Shown in pieces: positions 1 through 7,352 of a stretch of DNA of 33,500 bases. The stretch covers positions 1-33,500 of the forward strand of contig NZ_AMXE01000043.1 of assembly GCF_000310205.1 (NCBI RefSeq). Direction: 5' to 3'. The notes below the pieces were generated by a model, which was not told the origin of the DNA, searched no databases, and saw only the letters and a program-made list of their open reading frames with translations. Both the position numbers and the translations under genes were made by a program. Each line of letters starts with the position of its first letter. Position 1 is the first letter of the stretch. Origin of the DNA: Thauera linaloolentis 47Lol = DSM 12138. Its GTDB lineage: Bacteria > Pseudomonadota > Gammaproteobacteria > Burkholderiales > Rhodocyclaceae.

Positions 1-1
1 C

Positions 2-79
2 GGGCGCGCGCGCCGGCGCCCGCCCGCTGCGCCGGCCGGCGAGGACGCGGCGCGCGCCGAACCCGCAACGATGAACTGA
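2..79 (+). CDS. Possible C-terminal tail of RsxB/RnfB (partial)
   Basis: A frame open from the left edge encodes an Ala/Pro/Arg-rich tail of 25 residues ending PATMN and stops at 77-79, four bases before the nth start. In many betaproteobacteria the gene before nth encodes the electron transport complex subunit RsxB/RnfB, whose C-terminus is a poorly conserved Ala/Pro-rich extension. The identification rests on this neighbourhood and the composition only. Another frame is also open to 74, so even the reading frame is uncertain. Confidence 0.35.
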   Translation, partial: GRARRRPPAAPAGEDAARAEPATMN

Positions 80-83
80 CGCC

Positions 84-725
84 ATGGCAACGATGAAACG
101 CGAAGCGATCCGGGAATTCTTCCGCCGCCTGCACGACGCCAACCCCCAGCCGCAGACCGAGCTGGAATACGCCTCGCCCTATCAACTGCTGGTGGCCGTG
201 GTGCTGTCCGCACAGGCCACCGACCGCGGCGTCAACATCGCCACGCGCAAGCTGTTCGCCGACGCGCCGACGCCCGAGGCGATGGTGTCGCTGGGCGAAA
301 CCGGCATCACCGAACACATCAAGACCATCGGCCTGTTCCGCAACAAGGCCAAGAACACGCTGGCGCTGTCGCGCCTGCTGCTCGAGCGCCACGGCGGCGA
401 AGTCCCGGCCGATCGCGTCGCGCTCGAGGCCCTGCCCGGCGTCGGCCGCAAGACCGCCAACGTCGTGCTCAACACCGTGTTCCGCCAGCCGGTGATGGCG
501 GTCGATACCCACATCTTCCGCCTCTCCAACCGCACCGGGCTCGCGCCCGGCAAGGACGTCGTGGAGGTGGAAAAGGCCCTGATGCGGCGCGTGCCCGAGG
601 ACTACCTGCTCGACGCCCACCACTGGCTGATCCTGCACGGCCGCTACGTCTGCACCGCGCGCAGCCCCAAGTGCGGGCAGTGCATCGTGCGCGACCTGTG
701 CCTGTTCCGCGACAAGACCGCCTGA
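84..725 (+). CDS. nth: Endonuclease III (DNA glycosylase/AP lyase)
   Basis: This is a base-excision-repair enzyme that removes oxidised pyrimidines from DNA and cleaves the resulting abasic site. The 213-residue product matches the usual family length. The helix-hairpin-helix LPGVGRKTA lies near residues 117-125 and holds the catalytic Lys123. Asp141 in VDTHIFRLSNR is the second catalytic residue. The C-terminal [4Fe-4S] ligands C190, C197, C200 and C206 have the canonical C-x6-C-x2-C-x5-C spacing. An in-frame ATG at 93 gives MKREAIREFF, which looks more like the family N-terminus, so the true start may be three codons later. All key residues are present, and the gene reads as intact and functional. 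Confidence 0.97.
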   Translation: MATMKREAIREFFRRLHDANPQPQTELEYASPYQLLVAVVLSAQATDRGVNIATRKLFADAPTPEAMVSLGETGITEHIKTIGLFRNKAKNTLALSRLLLERHGGEVPADRVALEALPGVGRKTANVVLNTVFRQPVMAVDTHIFRLSNRTGLAPGKDVVEVEKALMRRVPEDYLLDAHHWLILHGRYVCTARSPKCGQCIVRDLCLFRDKTA

Positions 726-835
726 GCGGGCCGCGCGACACCGGAGAACCGACACCGCCGATCCCCACTCGAACCCACCGCATCCCCCGACTGACACGAC
801 CCGTTCCCAGCCGGAACGCCCTCCCTGGAGCCCCC

Positions 836-1267
836 ATGTTCAACCCCAGCCGCGACCAGGTCCGCAGCTTCTTCATCGAGGCCTGGCGCAAGCACCGCGC
901 GCGCGAAGTGCTGACGCCGATGGAAACCATCGCCGCCGACCTCATCGGCCACCACCCCGAATACCACCCCATCGTCGAGGACCCGGACGCCATCGGCCGC
1001 GACTTCACCCCCGAGGACGGCGGCATCAACCCCTTCCTCCACCTGTCGCTGCACCTGGCGATCGAGGAGCAGTTGTCCATCGACCAGCCACCGGGCATCC
1101 GCGCCGCGTTCGAAGCGGCCTGTGCCCACCGCGGCAACCGCCACGACGCCATGCACGATGCGCTGGAATGCCTCGGCGAGGCCCTGTTCGACGCCCAGCG
1201 CAGCGGCACCCAGCCCGACGGCCTGGCCTACGTCGCCAGCCTGAAGAAGAAGGCCGGCATCGGCTGA
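836..1267 (+). CDS. DUF1841 family protein
   Basis: This 143-residue protein of unknown function belongs to the DUF1841 family of beta/gammaproteobacteria, recognised from MFNPSRDQVRSFF at the start, NPFLHLSLHLAIEEQLSIDQPPG in the middle (two overlapping conserved stretches) and a C-terminal ALECLGEALFDAQR helix. It has no signal peptide or membrane segment, so it is probably cytoplasmic. The frame stays open upstream to 671, but the ATG at 836 is chosen because GGAG at 827-830 sits five bases before it and the upstream extension is Pro/Arg-rich and unlike the family. The gene follows nth by 110 bases and is often found beside nth in this group. No enzymatic motif is visible and I assign no function. 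Confidence 0.9.
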   Translation: MFNPSRDQVRSFFIEAWRKHRAREVLTPMETIAADLIGHHPEYHPIVEDPDAIGRDFTPEDGGINPFLHLSLHLAIEEQLSIDQPPGIRAAFEAACAHRGNRHDAMHDALECLGEALFDAQRSGTQPDGLAYVASLKKKAGIG

Positions 1268-1312
1268 GGCCGGAGGCGGCGCGGCGGAACCGAAGCAGCG
1301 GGCGCGTCGGCG

Positions 1313-1345
1313 TTCAGCTTCGCTTCAGCCACGCGCGGCGATACT
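1313..1345 (+). promoter_or_regulatory. Direct-repeat response-regulator box with -10 element
   Basis: TTCAGC at 1313-1318 is repeated at 1324-1329 with a 5-base spacer, giving the 11-base period typical of tandem sites for OmpR/PhoB-family regulators. A -10-like GATACT follows at 1340-1345, so the second repeat covers the place of the -35 element. This is the usual layout of an activated promoter. The site lies 60 bases before the PepSY gene and its response regulator, which suggests autoregulation. The repeats are seen directly; the regulator identity is inferred. Confidence 0.55.
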
Positions 1346-1388
1346 GCACGCGTCCCCTCCGGACACATCCCCGACCAAGGAGTCCATC

Positions 1389-1754
1389 ATGCACACACGC
1401 CAAGCCCCCATCCCGCCGTCCCGCATCCGCCAGGCCATCGCCGCCGCCGTCACCAGCCTCGCCATCGCCACGCTGGCCGCCACCGGCCTGCAGCCCGCCG
1501 CCGCCCACGCCTCGGACGACCGCGCCCGCGCGAGCGAAGTCCGCCAGTTGCGCGAAAGCGGCAAGATCCTGCCGATGGAAGACATCCTCACCCGCAGCCG
1601 CGCCGCGCAGCCGGGCCAGGTCGTCGAAGTCGAGCTCGACCGAGAACGCGGCAGCTACGTCTACGAGGTCAAGATCATCGACACCAACGACCGCGTACAC
1701 AAGCTCGACATCGACGCCGCCAGCGGCGAAGTCCTGCGCCGCGAAACCAAGTAA
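1389..1754 (+). CDS. Periplasmic PepSY domain protein
   Basis: This is a 121-residue exported protein. Residues 1 to about 41 form a signal peptide (Arg-rich start, Ala/Leu core, AAAHA near the cleavage site). The rest is a single PepSY domain: ILPMEDILTRSRAAQPG, then the strand pattern VVEVELDRERGSYVYEVKI and DTNDRVHKLDIDAASGEVL. AAGGAG at 1378-1383 precedes the ATG at good spacing. The gene lies three bases before the response regulator gene. PepSY-regulator-kinase operons are common in proteobacteria, and the PepSY protein is thought to act as a periplasmic modulator of the kinase. Here the kinase gene is absent from the expected place downstream. Confidence 0.88.
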   Translation: MHTRQAPIPPSRIRQAIAAAVTSLAIATLAATGLQPAAAHASDDRARASEVRQLRESGKILPMEDILTRSRAAQPGQVVEVELDRERGSYVYEVKIIDTNDRVHKLDIDAASGEVLRRETK

Positions 1755-1757
1755 GCC

Positions 1758-2417
1758 ATGCGCCTGCTCGTCGTCGAAGACGATGCCGACCTGGGCGAAC
1801 GCCTGCGCGTCCGGCTCGAACACGCAGGCTACGCCGTCGATGTCGCCGACAACGGCATCGACGGCGCCCACCTCGGCGCCACCGAACCCTACGATGCGGC
1901 GGTGCTCGACCTGGGCCTGCCCGGCAAGCCCGGCCTCGCCGTGCTGCGCGAATGGCGCGCCGCCGGTAGCCGCCTGCCGGTGCTGATCCTCACCGCCCGC
2001 AACGGCTGGGCCGAACGTGTGGAGGGCCTGCAGGCCGGCGCCGACGACTATCTGGGCAAGCCCTTCCACATCGAGGAACTGCTCGCCCGCTTGCAGGCCC
2101 TGCTGCGCCGCAGCGCGTCGATGCCGGCGCTGGAGCTGCGCAGCGGCCCCTGGCGGCTCGACGAGGCGCGCCAATGCCTGTGCGGCGACGACGGCGGCGA
2201 ACAGGCGCTGACCGCCACCGAGTTTCGCCTGCTGCGCTATTTCATGCGCCACCCGCAAGAGCTGCTGTCCAAGACGCGGCTGTACGAGCACGTGTATGGC
2301 TACGACGCCGAACACGACAGCAACGTCATCGAGGTCTACGTGCGCCGCCTGCGCAGCCTGCTCGGCGCCGCCTGCATCGAAACGCGGCGCGGCCAGGGCT
2401 ACGTGTTCATTCCTTGA
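1758..2417 (+). CDS. OmpR/PhoB-family response regulator
   Basis: This is a 219-residue two-component transcription factor. The receiver domain (1 to about 115) has the acidic pair D8/D9, phosphoacceptor D51 (AVLDLGLPG), T79 (LILTAR) and K101 (YLGKPF), so all phosphorylation residues are present. The C-terminal winged helix (about 125-219) includes LTATEFRLLRYFM, SNVIEVYVRRLR and RGQGYVF, typical of the QseB/PmrA/PhoP subgroup. It is co-transcribed with the PepSY gene. The next gene is convergent and overlaps this one by 19 bases at the 3' ends, so no cognate kinase follows. The orphan kinase at 24308-25639 is the best candidate partner within the window. Confidence 0.95.
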   Translation: MRLLVVEDDADLGERLRVRLEHAGYAVDVADNGIDGAHLGATEPYDAAVLDLGLPGKPGLAVLREWRAAGSRLPVLILTARNGWAERVEGLQAGADDYLGKPFHIEELLARLQALLRRSASMPALELRSGPWRLDEARQCLCGDDGGEQALTATEFRLLRYFMRHPQELLSKTRLYEHVYGYDAEHDSNVIEVYVRRLRSLLGAACIETRRGQGYVFIP

Positions 2418-4198
2418 GCGCCCTCCGGCCGCGGCCGGATGCAGGCCGCTCCGTCTGCACCGATTTCCAGCGCATGCGCATGAAAGCGCTCCAGGCCCGC
2501 CCGGTGGCCGACACTGACGACCGACGCCCCGGGCAGGCGCCGGATGAGAGCTTCGTACAGGCGGCTTTCGTTGCGGGCATCCAGCGACGCGGTGGATTCA
2601 TCCAGGAACACCCAGTCGGGCTTGTGCAGGAACAGGCGCGCGAAGGCCAGGCGCTGCTGCTCGCCGGGCGACAGGCGCCCGGCCCAGTCGTCGCACACCT
2701 CCAGCTCTGCGGCCAGTCCGCCCAGGCCGGCAGCGTCCAGCACCTCCAGGCATTCGCCGACGCCGAACCACTGCTCGTCGCTCGGATAGCACAGGCAGGC
2801 GCGCAGCGAACCCACCGGCAGATAGCTCCGCTGCGGCAGGAACATCGCCCTGCCCGGCGGCATCGCGATCTCGCCGCTGCCGTGCGGCCACAATCCGGCC
2901 AGCGCGCGCAGCAGGGTGCTCTTGCCTGCACCGGAATGCCCGCGGACCAGCCAGCGCTCGCCGGGGCGCAGTTCCAGGTCGCCGATGCACGCCAGCGGCG
3001 TGCCGTCGGGCCGCTGTAGCGTCAGCGCGCTCACCCGCAGCACGCCGGGCCGCATGCCGCGCACCCGGGCGATGCCGCCTTCTTCGCGCCGCGCCATCGC
3101 CGCCTCGAACTCCAGCAGGCGCTGGAACACCGAGCGCAACAGGGCCAGATCCTTGTAGGCGAAGATGAACCACGACAAGGCGCCGCGCACGCGCGAGAAG
3201 GACAGCGTCAGCTGCTGCACCGCTCCCAGCGTGATCTCCCCGGCAAAGTAGCGCGGGCCGATGATCAGCAGCGGCAGGAAGGCGCCGATCTCGATGTAGC
3301 TCTCGTGGAACAGCGTGATGCGCTTGGTGTAGTCCATGATGCGCCGCCAGTTTTCCCGCACGGCCAGGAAGGCCGCGCGCAGGCGCACGCTCTCGGCTCG
3401 GCCGCCGGAGTAGAACGCGATCTGCTCGGCGTTCTCGCGCACCCGCATCATCAGGTAGCGGAAATGCGCCTCGCAGCGCTGCTGGTGGTAATCCACGCGC
3501 ACCAGCGGATGGCCGATCCTCTCCAGCAGCAGCGAGCCGGACAGCGCGTACAGCACCGCGACCCACAGCATGTAGCCGGGAATCTCGATGCCGACCCCGC
3601 CCAGGGCGAAGGACAGGCTGCCCGACAGGCTCCAGACGATGACCGAGTACGAGAACAGCTTGACCAGGCTGTCGAGCATGCCCAGCGACAGGCGCAGACT
3701 GTCGCTCGCCATGATCTGCAGATCCTCGCCGATGCGCTGGTCGGGGTTGTCCACGCCTCCGCCGCGCGCGATGCGGTAGTAGGCCTCGCCGTCCAGCCAG
3801 CGGCCGACGAACACCTCCGTCAGCCATGCCCGCCAGCGCATTTCCAGCGCCTGGAAGAACCAGATGCGCGCGGTGTCGAACACGCTGCTGAAGCAGATGA
3901 TCACCAGGAACACCCACATCAGCTGCCAGAACGCATTCACGTCATGGGCGGCCAGGGCATCCCAGTAATCCCGCTGCCAGTAATTGACGCGCACCGCGAC
4001 ATAGGTGCGCAGCAGATCGGTGCCGATGACCAGCGCAAGCAGCGCCCGCGCCCGCCAGCGGTCTTCCGACACCCAGTACGGCCTGAGCAGGCGCCACACC
4101 GCAGCGGCGCGCTGGCGCAGCGGCAGGCCCCCGGGGCGGGCCGGCTGCCGCGCCAGCGGGGAAGCCTCCCCCGGCAGCACGGTTTCAGTACTGGGCAC
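2399..4198 (-). CDS. YddA/SbmA-like ABC transporter, fused permease and ATPase
   Basis: This is a 599-residue half-transporter of the ABC_membrane_2 (SbmA/BacA/YddA) family. The N-terminal half has membrane segments near residues 50-70, 90-110, 175-225 and 300-320. The family signature VNYWQRDYWDAL lies near residues 71-82. The ATPase has Walker A at 420-427 (GHSGAGKS), LSPGEQQ at 509-515 and Walker B WVFLDES at 529-535. The GTG start at 4198 overlaps the stop of the upstream TonB receptor by 14 bases, which suggests translational coupling. A second in-frame GTG at 4180 is possible, and neither has a clear ribosome binding site. Neighbourhood suggests a role in moving a siderophore or peptide across the inner membrane; the direction of transport cannot be read from the sequence. 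E. coli pairs yddA with the TonB receptor gene yddB in the same way. Confidence 0.88.
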   Translation of the reverse strand: MPSTETVLPGEASPLARQPARPGGLPLRQRAAAVWRLLRPYWVSEDRWRARALLALVIGTDLLRTYVAVRVNYWQRDYWDALAAHDVNAFWQLMWVFLVIICFSSVFDTARIWFFQALEMRWRAWLTEVFVGRWLDGEAYYRIARGGGVDNPDQRIGEDLQIMASDSLRLSLGMLDSLVKLFSYSVIVWSLSGSLSFALGGVGIEIPGYMLWVAVLYALSGSLLLERIGHPLVRVDYHQQRCEAHFRYLMMRVRENAEQIAFYSGGRAESVRLRAAFLAVRENWRRIMDYTKRITLFHESYIEIGAFLPLLIIGPRYFAGEITLGAVQQLTLSFSRVRGALSWFIFAYKDLALLRSVFQRLLEFEAAMARREEGGIARVRGMRPGVLRVSALTLQRPDGTPLACIGDLELRPGERWLVRGHSGAGKSTLLRALAGLWPHGSGEIAMPPGRAMFLPQRSYLPVGSLRACLCYPSDEQWFGVGECLEVLDAAGLGGLAAELEVCDDWAGRLSPGEQQRLAFARLFLHKPDWVFLDESTASLDARNESRLYEALIRRLPGASVVSVGHRAGLERFHAHALEIGADGAACIRPRPEGAQGMNT

Positions 4199-6326
4199 GC
4201 AGCGTCAGCGCGAAATTGCGCGGCTCGCCGTAGGAATTGTAGGTATTGAGGCCCCCCAGGCGAGTGTAATAGCTCTTGTCGAACAGGTTGTTGGCGTTCA
4301 GGGCCAGCGTCAGGTGCTTGTCGATGCGGTAGGACAGCAGCGCATTGGCCACGGTGTAGCCGCCCTGCCTGCGCACGGCCCAGGTACCGCTGCCGGCCGT
4401 GGTCTCGCTCAGGTAGCTGGCGCCCAGGCCGATGCTGAAGCCGGCCAGCGGCCCGCTGTCGAAGCGGCGCACGCCCCACAGCTTGAGCATGTGCTTCGGC
4501 TCCCAGGTGGTGAGCGGCAGGCCCTGGTTGTTGCGGTCCTTCAGGTACCGGGTGTCGAGCCGGGTATAGCCGGCCGAGACGTCCCAGCCCGGCGCCGGGC
4601 TGCCTGCCACCTCGGCCTCCCAGCCCTTGCTTTCGACCTTGCCCGCGTTGAGGTAGAAGCCGGGATTGTCCGGGATATCCTCGTAAGCGCGGTTTTCGTC
4701 GCGCAGCTTGAACAGCGTGAGCGCGGCATTCAGCTTGCCGTCGAAGAACTCGCCCTTGGCGCCGATCTCGTACTGCTTGCCGACGCGCGGGTCCAGCGTT
4801 CCGCCGCCGGACTTGTTCTGGCTCTGCGGAATGAAGATGTCGCTGTAACTGGCATACAGGGAGACCTGCGGGTTCAGGTCGAACACCACGCCGGCGTAGG
4901 GCGTGACCTCGCCGTCGGTCTTGTTGGCGCTGGTCGCCCAGGCCGTCGGCGTGGCCGGCGCCACGCTGCGCGAACGCACGCGGAAATCGCTCACCCGCGC
5001 ACCGATCGAAACCGTCAGCGGATCGGCAAGGCTGAGCCTGAGCTGCCCGTAATAGCCGCTCTGGCGGGTCTCCGTTTCGGCGCCGAGGGTGTAAGGCAGG
5101 TCGAACTCCGGCACCAGATCGTGGCGCCCGAACGGCACCCCCGCCACCGCCGGCGCGTTCACCCCGTCGTAGGCCGACAACAGGCTGTCGCGGTTGTAGC
5201 CGAACAAGGCCCGGTGCTCGCGGCCGAACAGGCGGAACGGGCCGGAGAGAAAGACATCGACCGCGTCGCGCGTGTAATTGTAGTCGCGCACCCGGCGACC
5301 GTAATTCACGGTATGGGCGACCGGGTCGACGCCGGTGGTCGGGTAGCTGTCCTTGAAGTAGAAGTCCTGGTCGCGCCGGCTCAGCTTGACCGTGGCGCTC
5401 CAGCCGCTGTCGAAGCGGCGCGTCAGATCGGCCTGGAAATCCTTGGTGTTCCACTCGTAGCGGTTCCAGTCCGGGTAGGGATTGGTGGAACGGGAGGCCT
5501 TGAGCAGGCCGCCGCTGGCCCAGGCCGGCAGGCCCATGTACGGCGCATCGGTCTCGTCGTCCTGGAGCGTCGCGGCCAGCGACAACGTGGTGGCCGGGGT
5601 GATGTCCCAGTCGAGCGTGGCGTAGCCGACGAATTTGCGCGTGTCGGTGCGATCGTAGAAGTATTCCCGGTCGGTGGCCGAGAACACCGCCCGCGCCCGC
5701 ACCGAGCCGTCCTCGTTGAGCGGGCCGGTGATGTCCGCCTGGAGACCGTAGTTGTTCCACGAGCCGGCCGACAGGCTGCCCGACGCCGCGAACGCCTTCT
5801 GCGCCCGCTTGCGCACCAGGTTGACCACGCCGCCGGGTTCGCCTGTCCCCAAGAAGACGCCGGCCGGGCCGCGCAGCACCTCGACCCGCTCATACACCGC
5901 CAGGTCCAGCTGCTGGTAGCCGGACAGCGCATTGTAGGAAGGGATGCCGTCATGGGTGATGCCCAGGGAATGGCCGCGCGAGCGGTACTGGCTCTGGGTC
6001 GTGTCGTTGGAAACCACGGTCACGCCGGTGACCTGGTTGAGCGCGTCGGCCACCGTGCCCAGGTTCTGGTCCTCGATCCGCTGCCGGGTGATCACCGACA
6101 CCGACTGCGGGATTTCCCGCAGGGTCGCCGGCTCCTTGCCGCCGACCGCGGCCTTGCTCACGTAGCGCCCTTCCTCCGGGCTCGTCACCACGACCGCTTC
6201 GAGGCGGGTATCCGCCGGTGGGGGCTCCGCCCGGGCCGCGGCGGAAAACAGGGTGGAAACCGCAAGCGCCAGCACGGCGGGGCGGGGCGCGACACGCGCG
6301 CGGTCGAATCCGATTACTCGCTTCAT
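4185..6326 (-). CDS. TonB-dependent siderophore receptor (no STN domain)
   Basis: This outer-membrane ferric-siderophore receptor is 713 residues long. A signal peptide (about 1-34, ending AARA) is followed by a TonB-box-like LEAVVVTS near residue 42. The plug domain carries LREIPQSVSVITRQRIEDQ and VYERVEVLRGPAGVFLGTG. A 22-strand-type barrel follows and ends in YGEPRNFALTLRAQY with the expected terminal aromatic residue. There is no N-terminal signalling domain, so it should transport without signalling to a FecR. A TTG codon one position upstream also opens the frame. The ATG at 6326 is preferred, with GAGG about ten bases ahead. No convincing Fur box was seen in the 292 bases before it. 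It forms a unit with the ABC transporter gene downstream. Confidence 0.94.
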   Translation of the reverse strand: MKRVIGFDRARVAPRPAVLALAVSTLFSAAARAEPPPADTRLEAVVVTSPEEGRYVSKAAVGGKEPATLREIPQSVSVITRQRIEDQNLGTVADALNQVTGVTVVSNDTTQSQYRSRGHSLGITHDGIPSYNALSGYQQLDLAVYERVEVLRGPAGVFLGTGEPGGVVNLVRKRAQKAFAASGSLSAGSWNNYGLQADITGPLNEDGSVRARAVFSATDREYFYDRTDTRKFVGYATLDWDITPATTLSLAATLQDDETDAPYMGLPAWASGGLLKASRSTNPYPDWNRYEWNTKDFQADLTRRFDSGWSATVKLSRRDQDFYFKDSYPTTGVDPVAHTVNYGRRVRDYNYTRDAVDVFLSGPFRLFGREHRALFGYNRDSLLSAYDGVNAPAVAGVPFGRHDLVPEFDLPYTLGAETETRQSGYYGQLRLSLADPLTVSIGARVSDFRVRSRSVAPATPTAWATSANKTDGEVTPYAGVVFDLNPQVSLYASYSDIFIPQSQNKSGGGTLDPRVGKQYEIGAKGEFFDGKLNAALTLFKLRDENRAYEDIPDNPGFYLNAGKVESKGWEAEVAGSPAPGWDVSAGYTRLDTRYLKDRNNQGLPLTTWEPKHMLKLWGVRRFDSGPLAGFSIGLGASYLSETTAGSGTWAVRRQGGYTVANALLSYRIDKHLTLALNANNLFDKSYYTRLGGLNTYNSYGEPRNFALTLRAQY

Positions 6327-6618
6327 CAAGCCATGACCTCATTCATCGTGTTCAGGCGGACGCTCGCCCCGGCGGGGCGCAACGCATCCGTGGAACGGGC
6401 GGCGGGGAACATCCGGGGCGCACCGGCCGGACGCGGGAACGCGCCGGGCCGACGACACCCGCCGACAGATCAATCGAAGGAGAAACCCATGCCCTGGCTG
6501 TTTCCGAACGGCATGGCGCCGGCCGGAACGAGAAGGCGTGCGCGCAAGCGTGGGCGTGGCGCAGCGCAAAGACGGGGTGGCCTTGCCGCCACGCGGGCGG
6601 AACAGGCTCAGGGCGGGG

Positions 6619-7083
6619 TCAGGCCGGCAAGGGAGGCGCGCGGGGCTGAAGCGGCGCCCACGGATTCAGCGAATACGGCGCTTCGACCGGATACAGCGCG
6701 TGGACATCGGGCTCGCGGGCAGCGAACGGCCCGCCCTGCAGCACCACGGGAGGCAGGCCGAAGGCGCCGGCATGCGGGCAGCAGTAGGCGCAGGCTTCGA
6801 GCAGACCCGCCGTGCCGCCGTCCTCGCCTGCGCCGTCGATGGACATCTGGATCATGCCCTCGGCGGTACAGACTTCCATCCACGCGGCGTCCATGTTCCC
6901 GCCCGCAAGCAGCGCCCTGCCGAAGGTCGGCATCAGCGCACCGAGCAGCACCGCGAAAATGGCGATGCGCGCGGCAAGACGGAGTCGAATGGCCTTGCGG
7001 AACATGGAATGGGCGAGCCAGTGAGAAACCCGGGCGGACGAAAACCTCGGACGCGGCAGGATCATACGCCCGGCTTGCGGCAT
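6619..7083 (-). CDS. DUF2946 family protein, Cys/His-containing
   Basis: This 154-residue protein has one N-terminal hydrophobic segment (about 34-52, LRLAARIAIFAVLLGALMP) that would be a signal peptide or anchor. It carries the DUF2946 pattern of cysteines and histidine, with C72 and then C98, C101, C102 and H104 in CAYCCPHAG. The start at 7083 is chosen because AGGGGAGG lies six bases before it. An internal ATG at 7005 gives a 128-residue form that begins closer to the usual family N-terminus. Members of this family often sit beside TonB receptor or copper-related genes, and the Cys/His cluster suggests metal binding; that is an inference. It is upstream of the TonB receptor and ABC genes on the same strand, separated from the receptor by 292 bases in which I see no gene. 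Confidence 0.72.
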   Translation of the reverse strand: MPQAGRMILPRPRFSSARVSHWLAHSMFRKAIRLRLAARIAIFAVLLGALMPTFGRALLAGGNMDAAWMEVCTAEGMIQMSIDGAGEDGGTAGLLEACAYCCPHAGAFGLPPVVLQGGPFAAREPDVHALYPVEAPYSLNPWAPLQPRAPPLPA

Positions 7084-7243
7084 ACCGCCCCTCCCCTGCG
7101 ACAGGCTGACGCACGTCCCGCCACGGCCAGGATGGCCGGCCCCCTGGCGCCCGCCCTCGCCGAGGCCCCCCCGAAGGCGCGCACAGCCCCGGCTGCGCGC
7201 GCGGCGATGCATGCGCTAGCATAAGCAAGCCAACATTTCATCG

Positions 7244-7272
7244 TTCCGCCCCTTGCGCCGGCAACGGATAAT
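7244..7272 (+). promoter_or_regulatory. Candidate promoter of the peptide ABC operon
   Basis: GATAAT at 7267-7272 matches five of six positions of the sigma-70 -10 element. TTCCGC at 7244-7249 is a weak -35 at 17-base spacing. It lies 80 bases before the substrate-binding protein gene, in the divergent region (7084-7352) shared with the DUF2946 gene. Nothing else was recognised in that region. Confidence 0.4.
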
Positions 7273-7352
7273 ACGAACGCATTCAGGCTTCCGCCCCGCA
7301 AGGGCAGGGCCCCGTCCGTGCGCCCCGCCCGCACTCGCCAGGAGACTCGTCC

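Noticed and set aside
6489..7109. Plus-strand open frame behind a good AAGGAG (6478-6483), starting MPWLFPNGMAPAG
   Set aside because: The ribosome binding site is attractive, but the product is Arg/Ala-rich with no recognisable motif and runs antisense through the DUF2946 gene, whose frame carries family residues. At most a very short peptide could be real.
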